This document shows positions 53,758 through 62,463 of a stretch of DNA of 64,000 bases, in pieces. The position numbers and the translations under genes are program-made. The DNA is taken from positions 124,001 through 188,000 of the forward strand of contig OZ245039.1 of assembly GCA_965224095.1 (NCBI GenBank), written 5' to 3'. The stretch's first letter is position 1; every line of letters begins with the position of its first letter. The notes beneath the pieces were generated by a model, which was given only the letters and a program-made list of their open reading frames with translations, did no database searches and was not told where the DNA came from. The DNA comes from JBPEWY01 sp965224095. GTDB taxonomy: Bacteria; Bacteroidota; Bacteroidia; Flavobacteriales; Flavobacteriaceae.

Positions 53758-54291
53758 ATGAATGAAATTTTTACAAGAATTATCAACGACCCGGAATTAT
53801 TAATAGCTACCATTGCATTAGTCACTTCCGTGGTCTCTATTTTTCTGGGAATGATGGGGTTGAATATGCAGAAGCGTCACAATAAAAAAACGGTCTTACC
53901 CATTGCTGTGATAAACCTGGCGGACTATAACGACCTGGTGCGGATCAGGATTTCTAATAACGGAGCGGGTCCGTTAATTTTTAAATCGTTCAGAACCCGC
54001 AAGATGAATAGCCCGGAGTCGGGTAAAAACTACCCGATAGAATGGATGGAGCGTGTTGAGAGATTTAATGAATACAGAAAAGGGCTGGAAAATCACGCTA
54101 TGTTACCATCTGATTCTTTGACCTTATTGGAGTATAAAATTGATCCTGACAATACTACTGAAGTAAAAGAGCTGGAAGCGATACGAACAAATTTAAAGGA
54201 ATTAACACTCCAGGTGCTCTATAAAAATGTGTATGGAGATCAATTTAAAGTAGAAAGATCGTTTGAATGGTTTGGACGAACACGCCGGTAA
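53758..54291 (+). CDS. Membrane-anchored protein of unknown function
   Basis: 177 residues from Met at 53758 (MNEIFTRIIN); a start 7 codons earlier is possible. A transmembrane helix (LLIATIALVTSVVSIFLGMMGL, about 14-35) precedes a soluble domain with beta-sandwich-like strands (VLPIAVINLADYNDLVRIRISNNGAGPLIFKSFRTRK ... LTLLEYKIDPDN ... LTLQVLYKNVYGDQFKVERSFEWF). No family recognised. Confidence 0.7.
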   Translation: MNEIFTRIINDPELLIATIALVTSVVSIFLGMMGLNMQKRHNKKTVLPIAVINLADYNDLVRIRISNNGAGPLIFKSFRTRKMNSPESGKNYPIEWMERVERFNEYRKGLENHAMLPSDSLTLLEYKIDPDNTTEVKELEAIRTNLKELTLQVLYKNVYGDQFKVERSFEWFGRTRR

Positions 54292-54307
54292 AAAATATTA
54301 GGTCATC

Positions 54308-54341
54308 TTTTGTGCTTTTTAAAAGCTTCGTTGTATCTTTG
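54308..54341 (+). promoter_or_regulatory. Promoter of the 57-residue membrane protein gene
   Basis: TTTTG (54308-54312), 21 bp, TATCTTTG (54334-54341). The ATG follows at 54371. Confidence 0.6.
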
Positions 54342-54370
54342 AACTCGAATTCGAGAAAATACCTGAAATT

Positions 54371-54544
54371 ATGTTTGAATTTGACCAGTATCTTGGCTTT
54401 TTAGCATTTTTAACGATATTAACCATTGGGTTTTGGCTAATGATATTCCTGCTAACCTTTGTAGTTCCCTATTGGATAGGTGGTTCAATAATGGAACTTT
54501 TAAAAGAACGCAGAGAAGCCAGAAGGAATAGGCTGGACGATTAG
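54371..54544 (+). CDS. Small membrane protein (57 residues)
   Basis: Short gene supported by a good promoter 30 bp upstream and a terminator about 75 bp downstream. The product starts MFEFDQYLGFLAFLTI, has one long or two short hydrophobic helices (GFLAFLTILTIGFWLMIFLLTFVVPYWIGG), and ends in a highly charged tail LLKERREARRNRLDD. Topology suggests an inner-membrane anchor with a cytoplasmic basic end. Function unknown. Confidence 0.65.
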   Translation: MFEFDQYLGFLAFLTILTIGFWLMIFLLTFVVPYWIGGSIMELLKERREARRNRLDD

Positions 54545-54591
54545 TCTGATTTTTATTTTTAGACATACCGGCATTTTAGGCCGATTAGGAA

Positions 54592-54641
54592 AATCCCGAT
54601 AAACGGGATTCCGGATATACCCGTACTTAACGGGTTTTTTT
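54592..54641 (+). terminator. Double hairpin terminator
   Basis: AATCCCG/CGGGATT (54592-54610) is followed by ACCCGT/ACGGGT (54619-54635) and seven T. The second hairpin is a standard intrinsic terminator for the small membrane-protein gene. Confidence 0.78.
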
Positions 54642-54743
54642 GTAGCGTATAGTTTCACATGCTAATAAGCGGATAATTTTTTATACTATGAGGCGCTTTT
54701 AAAATATTGGGTAACAATATCCGTACTACTGAAAAAGCGAAAC

Positions 54744-54820
54744 GAGAAATAAAAATCAGCAATTAGAAATTAGAAATCAGTAATCAGCAATTAGAAATCA
54801 GAAATCAGGAATTAGAAATC
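54744..54820 (+). repeat. Heptamer repeat array E
   Basis: The longest array (about 75 bp) of AAATTAG, AAATCAG, CAATTAG and TAATCAG units, ending 7 bp from the 3' end of the TonB-receptor gene. Confidence 0.8.
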
Positions 54821-54826
54821 CTTTCA

Positions 54827-57304
54827 CTAACGCCCTTCCAATTCAAAATCATCTCCTCCGTCCTGTCTTTGGCGGTTGCGTCTGCCTTCGTTTTTCTTTT
54901 GGTTAAAGCGGTAGATAAAATTGAGTCCAAAGCTACGTTGTCTCCACTGAAATTCACTGTGTGTTACGGTAGTTAATACCCCATCCCGGAATAACTCGGA
55001 ATCAGAACTTCGCTTACGAGAATTAAACAAATCGCTTACATTAAGCGAAAGCGTGGCCTTTTCTTTGAAGAAATCTTTACTAAATCCGAGATTAACAGAC
55101 AGGATACCCTCTGTGTCGCTTTGGGCATTTTTATAGGGCCCTCTGTAAAACAACCGGGTTTGCCAGTTAATTTTTCCAGGCAGTGTATAAATACTGTTAA
55201 AGCGAGCAAACCAGCTGGTGTTATTTGCATCGAAATTAGTTTCTTCATAATCACCCCGAACTTCCGAGCTAAAGAGATTAAAGTTGCCGTTTAATCGGAG
55301 TTTCCTACTCGGATTATACGAAAGCGTAAACTCTAATCCGTATCGGTTATTTTTTGAAAGATTGATGGGAAACCTTCGAAGTACAGGTACTTCCACCAGC
55401 GGATCTTCACTAATAACTGCTATTTCATCGGTTTCATCGGTGATAAAAGTGAACGATTGTGTTTCTTTTTGGTAATATACCGATCCGTTAAAAGTAAATT
55501 TCTGCCATCGCTTCAAATACCCTATATCGAAGGCATTGGAATAGCTGGGATCAATATCGGGATTTCCCTGAAAAATATTACTAATACTGGATCGGGAGGG
55601 AAACGGATTAATAAAGCGAGATCGAGGCCTTCGAATACGGCGGTTAAAGCCTAAAGAAATATTCTCGTTTTCACCGAGTTCATAGGTCAGGTTTAAGGTG
55701 GGGAATAAATCGGTATAATTTTTTTTAACCAATTCGCCGCTGGTAATCTGTTGAATGGTAATCTGAGAGTTTTCCATACGAAGCCCCGCCAGATAAGAAA
55801 ATTTTCCAAGTTTATTACCAAATTGCGTATAAGCGGCATTCACATATTCCCTGTAGTTAAGTACATTGCTCAACCCGTTATCTCTAACAAAAATACCCTG
55901 ATCATTTTCGAGGGTTACTTCATATTCGGTTAATTGCTCTCTGAAATTTCCGCGGTATCCCGCCTCAAACTGCGCATTTTCACCAATGGGAAGTACGTAA
56001 TCGGCCTGCAACAGTATACGGCTCTGATCTTCCCGGGTACCCACTGTTTCTCTACCAAGAAGTTCGGTTGTGGGAAAAACGGAGGTATTGCTTACTACAG
56101 ATTGTTCGTCCTCAGTACTATCCTCATGTTGAAAATCCAGCGTTAGCTTGGCATCATTTTTAAAATCCTTTGTGAAATTCACTGAAAACTGTAGTGTTCG
56201 GTTGTCCTCAAATTCAGGATCAATACGACGGGTCTGGCTCAATAATTCCCTACTGTCATTATAATTAAAAATATTATTAATGGCTTCGTTTTCATTATCC
56301 CCTTCGCGATAAATAATCGAAGTGGTAAGCGTTGCCGAATTGTTAATAAAATACTCTACTCCCAGATTCGTGTTGAATCCTTTTCGCAATCGGTCGAATG
56401 ATCTATCTTCGGTTGTAAAGGTACTGGGAGCATTTCCATTTAGATATTCGGTGTCATTAAATGAACTGCCCGGACCTTCCCGATGCGAATATCCCGTATT
56501 GGTAAAAAAATTAAACTTTTTTGTGCGATAATTAAGATTGAGGTTCAATCCTGCCCGGAAGGGTTCGCCCAGGCTGGCATTAATAGAGCCATTCAATCCT
56601 TTTAGTTTACTGTTCCGGAGTATAATATTCAGAATTCCTGCAGTACCCTCGGCATCATACCGGGCAGAGGGCGAAGTAATAACCTCTACTTTTTCAATGG
56701 ATTCAGCCGGTAGCTGCCGTAATGCATCCGTTCCGTTTAAACCGACAAGGGCAGAGGGTTTTCCATTAATGAGAATGCGTACGTTATCATTTCCCCGCAA
56801 TGACACATTTCCCTCTACATCTACCGAAACCGAGGGTACATTATCCAAGACATCGCTGGCGGATCCTCCCAAAGAGGTAATATCTTTTCCCACATTAAAA
56901 ACTTTTTTATCCAGGCGTATTTCTACGGTTGATTTTTCCGCGATAACATCAACTTCATCCAAAGCCTCTACGTTTAACTCCAATGAAAACACTCCGAGAT
57001 CGGTATTTTTTCGAAGCTCTCTGTTTTTAACTTCTACCGATTTGAATGAAATATACTCCACTTTAATATCATAGGTTCCGGGAAAAGCTTCCGTTTCGAA
57101 AGTTCCTTTTTCATTGGTTATGGCACCAGTAAGAAGCTGTTTCCTCCTGGTGTGTTGCAGGGTAATGGTAGCGTAGGGAAGTGGGTCTCGTGTATCTTTG
57201 TCGATTACCTTTCCGGTGATCTTTATTTTTGCTGGTTGAGACCTTTGTGCTTCGAGTTGTACTGCACTAAGTAGAATACACAGGATTAAAAAAATGTTTT
57301 TCAT
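54827..57304 (-). CDS. TonB-dependent outer-membrane receptor
   Basis: 825 residues from Met at 57304 (10 codons inside the open frame, at a clear signal peptide NIFLILCILLSAVQLEAQ). Domains: an N-terminal carboxypeptidase-like regulatory beta-sandwich (KITGKVIDKDTRDPLPYATITLQ, about 25-110), a plug domain (VFNVGKDITSLGGSASDVLDNVPSVSVDVEGNVSLRG, about 135-240, with NVRILINGKPSAL), and a beta-barrel (OMP_b-brl_3 type) to the C-terminal FGLNFIYRF. A polar, Arg-rich tail follows the last strand. No SusD-like gene is adjacent, so the ligand is unknown. Confidence 0.92.
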   Translation of the reverse strand: MKNIFLILCILLSAVQLEAQRSQPAKIKITGKVIDKDTRDPLPYATITLQHTRRKQLLTGAITNEKGTFETEAFPGTYDIKVEYISFKSVEVKNRELRKNTDLGVFSLELNVEALDEVDVIAEKSTVEIRLDKKVFNVGKDITSLGGSASDVLDNVPSVSVDVEGNVSLRGNDNVRILINGKPSALVGLNGTDALRQLPAESIEKVEVITSPSARYDAEGTAGILNIILRNSKLKGLNGSINASLGEPFRAGLNLNLNYRTKKFNFFTNTGYSHREGPGSSFNDTEYLNGNAPSTFTTEDRSFDRLRKGFNTNLGVEYFINNSATLTTSIIYREGDNENEAINNIFNYNDSRELLSQTRRIDPEFEDNRTLQFSVNFTKDFKNDAKLTLDFQHEDSTEDEQSVVSNTSVFPTTELLGRETVGTREDQSRILLQADYVLPIGENAQFEAGYRGNFREQLTEYEVTLENDQGIFVRDNGLSNVLNYREYVNAAYTQFGNKLGKFSYLAGLRMENSQITIQQITSGELVKKNYTDLFPTLNLTYELGENENISLGFNRRIRRPRSRFINPFPSRSSISNIFQGNPDIDPSYSNAFDIGYLKRWQKFTFNGSVYYQKETQSFTFITDETDEIAVISEDPLVEVPVLRRFPINLSKNNRYGLEFTLSYNPSRKLRLNGNFNLFSSEVRGDYEETNFDANNTSWFARFNSIYTLPGKINWQTRLFYRGPYKNAQSDTEGILSVNLGFSKDFFKEKATLSLNVSDLFNSRKRSSDSELFRDGVLTTVTHSEFQWRQRSFGLNFIYRFNQKKNEGRRNRQRQDGGDDFELEGR

Positions 57305-57324
57305 AAATCCGTGATTGAGATTAT

Positions 57325-57717
57325 TTATTGCCATCGTCTTTTCCTGTTTTTAGCCCGATAAGCTCTTTCTTTACTTTGGAGTTCCTTTAACAGAGCTACC
57401 TGATCTTCTGAAAGAAATTCCAGAAGCTCCTGTTCCGATTTCGCTGTATATTTCTTGATCTGTTGCCTTTTTTCTTCCCGGGTTTTACCAGGGTCTTGCA
57501 TAATTTCTCTTCGCTGTTTCACCTGAAGGAGCAGATGATTTTTTAACAATGCCGTTTGCAGATCGTCCAGTTCAAGCTTTTCGCTATATTTTTGCATGCT
57601 TTTATTGACAATCTCTTCTGGATCTGATTGCCGGGATGTTGGTTGTGCAATTGCCAAAAAGCTATTAAACACTAGTAAAATACTAAATTGATATAAAAAA
57701 GAATAGGACCTCATCAT
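57325..57717 (-). CDS. Small exported helical protein upstream of the TonB receptor
   Basis: 130 residues from Met at 57717 (a second Met follows directly). Signal peptide FLYQFSILLVFNSFLAIAQ, then a charged, helical mature part: KYSEKLELDDLQTALLKNHLLLQVKQRREIMQDPGKTREEKRQQIKKYTAKSEQELLEFLSEDQVALLKELQ. The pattern resembles Spy/CpxP-like periplasmic proteins (LTxxQ-like motif LSEDQ) in general shape only. 20 bp upstream of the receptor gene, so probably co-transcribed. Confidence 0.72.
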   Translation of the reverse strand: MMRSYSFLYQFSILLVFNSFLAIAQPTSRQSDPEEIVNKSMQKYSEKLELDDLQTALLKNHLLLQVKQRREIMQDPGKTREEKRQQIKKYTAKSEQELLEFLSEDQVALLKELQSKERAYRAKNRKRRWQ

Positions 57718-57786
57718 ATAGATTGTAATATCTCTCTTAGACAATCAATGTAAAGTATGGTTTAATGGTATATTGTTAATTTCGTG

Positions 57787-58131
57787 TTAATTTATGAGCG
57801 TATCAATAATTTCGGGAGGACGCCCTACTACAGCCTTGTCGCCCATAATTACTATTGGGCGTTCAATTAGCTTAGGATATGTGGCCATGGCCTGAATTAA
57901 TTGATCATCGCTTAGCGTTTTACCCTTAAATTTTTCCTTCCATACCGGTTCATTTTTTCGGAGCAACTGCCCCGGTGATAAATCCAGTTTTTTCAAAATT
58001 GTTTTAAGCTCCGATACCGTAGGAGGTTTTTCAAGGTATTTAACGATTACAAATTCCTTTCCTGATTTTTCCAGTATTTCAAGCCCTTGCCTTGACTTAC
58101 TACACCGTGGGTTGTGATATATGGTGATCAT
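57787..58131 (-). CDS. arsC: ArsC/Spx-family thioredoxin-fold protein, probable glutaredoxin-type arsenate reductase
   Basis: 114 residues. N-terminal IYHNPRCSKSRQGLEIL carries the catalytic cysteine (residue 10), and the C-terminal LIERPIVIMGDKAVVGRPPE holds the conserved arginine and cis-proline region of ArsC. Arsenate reduction is the family function. With no arsenic-resistance neighbours, a housekeeping YffB-like role is possible. Confidence 0.88.
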   Translation of the reverse strand: MITIYHNPRCSKSRQGLEILEKSGKEFVIVKYLEKPPTVSELKTILKKLDLSPGQLLRKNEPVWKEKFKGKTLSDDQLIQAMATYPKLIERPIVIMGDKAVVGRPPEIIDTLIN

Positions 58132-58226
58132 TTTATAATAATTTCTAATTGCTGATTTGTATTGTGAAGATACATAAATTCAGGGGTGCGTACCATACGG
58201 AATTTTTAATTTACCGGGTATCGGAA

Positions 58227-58853
58227 TTAATCTACCTGAATACCGTACAGTTTTAAATGATTTTTAAGAGCAGTTGCCGATGTAAATCGGATGGCGTGCA
58301 TACCCTGTTGTCTTGCTGCCTGAACGTTCATGATATTATCATCAATAAAAAGGCAGTTTTTTGGTTTAAGCTGGTTGCGTTCCATTATTTTTTGATAGAT
58401 ATCCGGAAAGGGTTTTCTGGTTTTTTCTTCGCCTGAAACAACAATATCCTCAAACCAATGTAAAAAACTATAACGCTCCAGGGCAATTGGAAAAGTTTCG
58501 GCGCTCCAGTTGGTCAATGCGAGAATCTGAAATTGCTTTTTGGCAATAAGCCGCTGTAGCAGCTGCACGGTTTCCTGGATGGGGCCACCCAGCATCTCCT
58601 CCCACTTACCGTAGTACATACGTATCATTGATTCGTGTTCCGGGAACATAAGAATCCTTTCTTCGGTAGCTTTTTCTAACGGATACCCTGCATCTTGCTC
58701 TTCATTCCAGCTTGAAGTACATATATTTTCAAAAAACCACTCCATTTTTTTTCGATCTCCCTGAAAAGCTTCTAAAAACACATATTCCGGATTCCAGTCA
58801 ATAAGCACACCTCCAAGATCAAAAATAAGGCTGTTGATAGTGCAATTCATCAT
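58227..58853 (-). CDS. HAD-superfamily phosphatase
   Basis: 208 residues. HAD motifs: LIFDLGGVLIDWNP (motif I; the second Asp of DxD is replaced by Gly, as in many YihX/epoxide-hydrolase-like HADs), ILALTNWSAE (motif II), and GEEKTRKPFPDIYQKIMER with CLFIDDNIMNVQAARQQGMHAIRF (motifs III-IV). Resembles YihX-type sugar-phosphate phosphatases. The start overlaps the prfB stop by 4 bp (ATGA), giving translational coupling. Confidence 0.86.
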   Translation of the reverse strand: MMNCTINSLIFDLGGVLIDWNPEYVFLEAFQGDRKKMEWFFENICTSSWNEEQDAGYPLEKATEERILMFPEHESMIRMYYGKWEEMLGGPIQETVQLLQRLIAKKQFQILALTNWSAETFPIALERYSFLHWFEDIVVSGEEKTRKPFPDIYQKIMERNQLKPKNCLFIDDNIMNVQAARQQGMHAIRFTSATALKNHLKLYGIQVD

Positions 58854-59948
58854 GCTTCGTCTTTCTGTCCCATCATCATAAGATAGGCTTTAATAAAGTC
58901 GTCAAGGTCACCATTCATTACCGCATCCACATTACCGGTTTCCTGCCCGGTTCGTACATCCTTGACCAGCTTGTACGGGTGCATCACATAATTTCTTATC
59001 TGAGAGCCCCATTCAATTTTCATTTTACCCGCTTCAATTTCATCTCGAACGGCCTGTTGTTTTTTTAATTCAATCTCGTATAACTGAGACTTTAGTAATT
59101 GCAAAGCCTTAGTTTTATTGTCGAGTTGAGATCGGGTTTCGGAATTTTCGATAATAATCCCCGTGGGATGGTGTCGGAGCCTTACCGCCGTTTCCACTTT
59201 GTTTACATTCTGACCACCGGCGCCACTGGCCCTCATGGTTTCGAAAGTGATGTCTGCCGGATTTATGTCAATTTCAATACTTTCATCCGCTAAGGGATAT
59301 ACATAAACAGAAGCAAAGGAAGTATGTCGTTTGGCATTGCTGTCGAAAGGAGAAATTCGTACCAGCCGGTGAACGCCATTTTCACCTTTTAAATATCCGA
59401 AGGCGTATTCGCCGTCTATTTCCAGGGTTACGGTTTTAATACCGGCAACATCGCCATCCTGATGGTTTAATTCCCTAATTTTGTATCCCTGATTCTGCGC
59501 CCACATAAGATACATACGCATAAGCATGGCAGCCCAGTCGCAACTCTCGGTGCCACCAGCTCCCGCTGTTATTTGAAGTACCGCGCTGAGCGTGTCTCCC
59601 TCATCACCGAGCATATTTTTAAACTCCAGCGATTCTATAAATTCCACTGTAGTCCTGAAATGCCGTTCTACTTCATCCGCTTCGGCATCTCCTTCCTTAT
59701 AAAATTCAAAAATAACTTCGAGGTCTCCTGCCTGTGTAACGGCTTTTTCGTAATCCTCCACCCATTTTTTCTTACTTCTCAGGGCTCTCATAATGGCTTC
59801 GGCCTCTTTCGGGTGATTCCAAAAATCAGAAGCAAACGTTTTTTCTTCTTCGTTTTCTATTTCAATTTTTTTGGCATCAATGTCAAAGATACCTCCTTAA
59901 CGCACCGAGGCGTTCAAAAAGATCCTTTACCTGATCGGTAGTAACCAT
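58850..59948 (-). CDS. prfB: Peptide chain release factor 2, with programmed +1 frameshift
   Basis: Recognises UGA and UAA stops. Frame 0 runs from ATG at 59948 for 21 codons (MVTTDQVKDLFERLGALRRYL) to an in-frame TGA at 59885-59883. Shifting +1 at CTT-TGA-C continues from GAC at 59884 into the main frame, giving 365 residues in total, the same as E. coli RF2. An internal AGGAGG precedes the CTT by one codon, exactly the autoregulatory layout known for prfB. Motifs: RF2 tripeptide SPF in RISPFDSNA and catalytic GGQ in ASGAGGQNVNKVETAVRLRH. A call starting at 59791 would be truncated. Confidence 0.97.
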
Positions 59949-60042
59949 ATATTATAGTGTTTTGAGCAAAAATAGTATTTAAACGGTGGGGAGAAAACTA
60001 TATTTATATAATTTTATGATCGCCATAAGAAATACAATCGCA

Positions 60043-62463
60043 ATGAACCGAGCTTTTACATTTTACATTACATTACTAATGTGTTTTCAATCCGGATGGT
60101 CTCAATCGCCAGTTGATCGAAGTGAGTTTAAAGATTATCGGGGTTTTATTGATTTTTATTATGATGATAAGAGCGATAAGATTTATCTGGAAATAGGAAA
60201 ACTGGACACGGAATTATTGTATGTGTATTCACTGAGCAGCGGAATAGGAAGTAACGATATTGGTCTTGACAGAGGGCAGTTAGGCAGTGAACAGGTTATA
60301 TATTTTACAAAGGCAGGTAATAAGATATTATTGATACAACCCAATATGCGTTATCGGGCGCAGACAGCTAATAAACTGGAACGGGAATCGGTTGAACAGG
60401 CTTTTGCCCGATCGGTATTATGGGGATTTCCCATTAAGGATCGGAAAAACGGAAAATTCCTAATAGACGCCACAGATTTTCTAATGCAGGATGTTCACGG
60501 TGTGGCCGGCAGACTCAAACAGGCAAAACAGGGCTCCTATAGCCTGGATAAAACGAAAAGTGCATTTAATTTAAAACGTACAAAGGCATTCCCTGAAAAT
60601 ATTGAAATTGATGTGATGCTCACCTTTAAGGGAAATCCGGAAGGTACTTTTATACGCTCAGTGGCTCCGAACCCGCATTTGGTTACTGTAACGGAACACC
60701 ATTCGTTTGTAAAATTACCCGATGATAAATTTAAAAAGAGAATTTTTGATCCCAGGTCCGGTGCCTATCCTCTTACGTATTACGATTATGCTACTCCCGT
60801 ACAACAGCCTATTAAAAAGCGCTTTATTACGCGGCACAGGTTGCAGAAAAAAAATCCTGAAGCTAAAATCAGTGAAGCGGTTGAGCCCATAATTTACTAC
60901 CTGGATAACGGAACGCCGGAGCCTATTAGATCCGCACTATTGGAGGGTGGCAGATGGTGGAATCAGGCTTTCGAAGCCATAGGATTCAAGGATGCTTTTC
61001 AGCTTAAAATTTTACCGGATCACGCAGACCCAATGGATATACGTTATAATGTAATCCAATGGGTGCATCGATCGACGCGAGGATGGAGTTACGGTGGAAG
61101 TATTATCGATCCGCGTACGGGTGAAATCTTAAAGGGGCATGTAAGCCTGGGCAGTTTGCGCATCCGTCAGGATTTCATGATAACGCAGGCATTAATGAAT
61201 AAACCTTTTGCAGAAAATGACAATAATTATGAAGCTATGCTAGCACTGGCCCTGGCCCGGATTCGTCAATTATCGGCACATGAAATAGGCCACACCCTTG
61301 GTTTTGCACATAATTTTGCCGCCAGTGCAAATAACCGGGCTTCGGTTATGGACTATCCGCACCCTCAGCTGGATATTGTTAATGGCGACATTGATTTTTC
61401 GAAAGCATATGCTACGGGAATCGGCGATTGGGATAAAGTAACCGTTGCCTATTCGTATGGAATTGTACCGCAGGGAAAAAGCGAACTGGAGTTTTTAAAT
61501 GAGATCCTTGAACTGTCACAAAAAAGAGGACTACGCTATATAAGCGATGCCGATGCCCGCCCTCTGGGAGGCGCCCATATATCAGCTCATTTATGGGATA
61601 ATGGAGAGAATGCAATAGAGGAGTTAAACCGGGTACTGGCTATCAGAGCACAAGCCATTTCCAATTTTTCTATAGACAATATTCGCACCGATGAACCACT
61701 GAGTGTACTTGAGGATACTTTTGTACCGCTGTATTTTTTTCATCGCTATCAAACCGAAGCAACTGCAAAACTGGTAGGAGGCCTCGATTATAATTATGCG
61801 GTGAAAGGGGATGGGCAACTTATTGTAAAAAGCATACATGAAAAAACACAGCGGGCAGCTTTCGAGGCATTGCTTAGAACCTTACGATCGGAGACTTTGG
61901 CAATTCCAAGGGAAAAGCTGACTCTTTTTCCTCCCAGGGCCATGGGGTACCCAAGAGACCGTGAGAGTTTTAAAGGGAAAACAGGTGTAGCTTTCGATGC
62001 TTTAAATGCTTCATCCACGGCGAGTACGATGACTTTGAAATTGTTGCTACATCCGGAGCGATTATCACGACTCGTTCAACAAAAGGCACTGAATGCTAAT
62101 CAGTTTGGACCTGAAGAACTACTTCGCGGTTTACTGAATAGGACCATTAAGGATATCCCGAACGATTCATATCAGGCTGAAGTACAACGAACCATTAACT
62201 ATAGTGTTTTATACGAGTTGTTTGATGTTGGAGTTAACAGTAATAGTAGTTCCCAGGTGCGTGCGCTGGTTATCTCCGAACTGATGCGTTTAAAAAACTG
62301 GTTAGAAGAACACAAAACAAACCCCACTCATAGAATGCTGGCCTTTGAAATTGAACGATTCCTGAAAGAGCCGTCGCAATTTAAAAAACCAAAAGTCCCT
62401 AAAATCCCGGATGGATCTCCAATAGGAATGGACTGTTTAGAAACAATAAATCATGGAAATTAA
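60043..62463 (+). CDS. Large exported zinc metalloprotease (DUF5117/DUF4953-like)
   Basis: 806 residues from Met at 60043, which precedes the signal peptide AFTFYITLLMCFQSGWSQ; in-frame starts at 60016 or 59986 would add up to 19 residues before it. Zinc site SAHEIGHTLGFAHNFAAS with the first His near residue 413, followed by SVMDYPHP (Met-turn region, about 434). The long N-terminal part (DFYYDDKSDKIYLEIGKLDTELLYVYSLSSGIGSNDIGLDRGQLG) and helical C-terminal part match the DUF5117-DUF4953 metalloproteases of Bacteroidota. Ends 11 bp inside the aldolase gene. Confidence 0.9.
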   Translation: MNRAFTFYITLLMCFQSGWSQSPVDRSEFKDYRGFIDFYYDDKSDKIYLEIGKLDTELLYVYSLSSGIGSNDIGLDRGQLGSEQVIYFTKAGNKILLIQPNMRYRAQTANKLERESVEQAFARSVLWGFPIKDRKNGKFLIDATDFLMQDVHGVAGRLKQAKQGSYSLDKTKSAFNLKRTKAFPENIEIDVMLTFKGNPEGTFIRSVAPNPHLVTVTEHHSFVKLPDDKFKKRIFDPRSGAYPLTYYDYATPVQQPIKKRFITRHRLQKKNPEAKISEAVEPIIYYLDNGTPEPIRSALLEGGRWWNQAFEAIGFKDAFQLKILPDHADPMDIRYNVIQWVHRSTRGWSYGGSIIDPRTGEILKGHVSLGSLRIRQDFMITQALMNKPFAENDNNYEAMLALALARIRQLSAHEIGHTLGFAHNFAASANNRASVMDYPHPQLDIVNGDIDFSKAYATGIGDWDKVTVAYSYGIVPQGKSELEFLNEILELSQKRGLRYISDADARPLGGAHISAHLWDNGENAIEELNRVLAIRAQAISNFSIDNIRTDEPLSVLEDTFVPLYFFHRYQTEATAKLVGGLDYNYAVKGDGQLIVKSIHEKTQRAAFEALLRTLRSETLAIPREKLTLFPPRAMGYPRDRESFKGKTGVAFDALNASSTASTMTLKLLLHPERLSRLVQQKALNANQFGPEELLRGLLNRTIKDIPNDSYQAEVQRTINYSVLYELFDVGVNSNSSSQVRALVISELMRLKNWLEEHKTNPTHRMLAFEIERFLKEPSQFKKPKVPKIPDGSPIGMDCLETINHGN

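Noticed and set aside
54827..57304. SusC of a polysaccharide utilisation locus
   Set aside because: There is no SusD-like gene or glycoside hydrolase nearby; only a general TonB-dependent receptor call is supported.
59573..59941. 122-codon plus-strand reading frame
   Set aside because: It is antisense to the 5' part of prfB, including the frameshift site.
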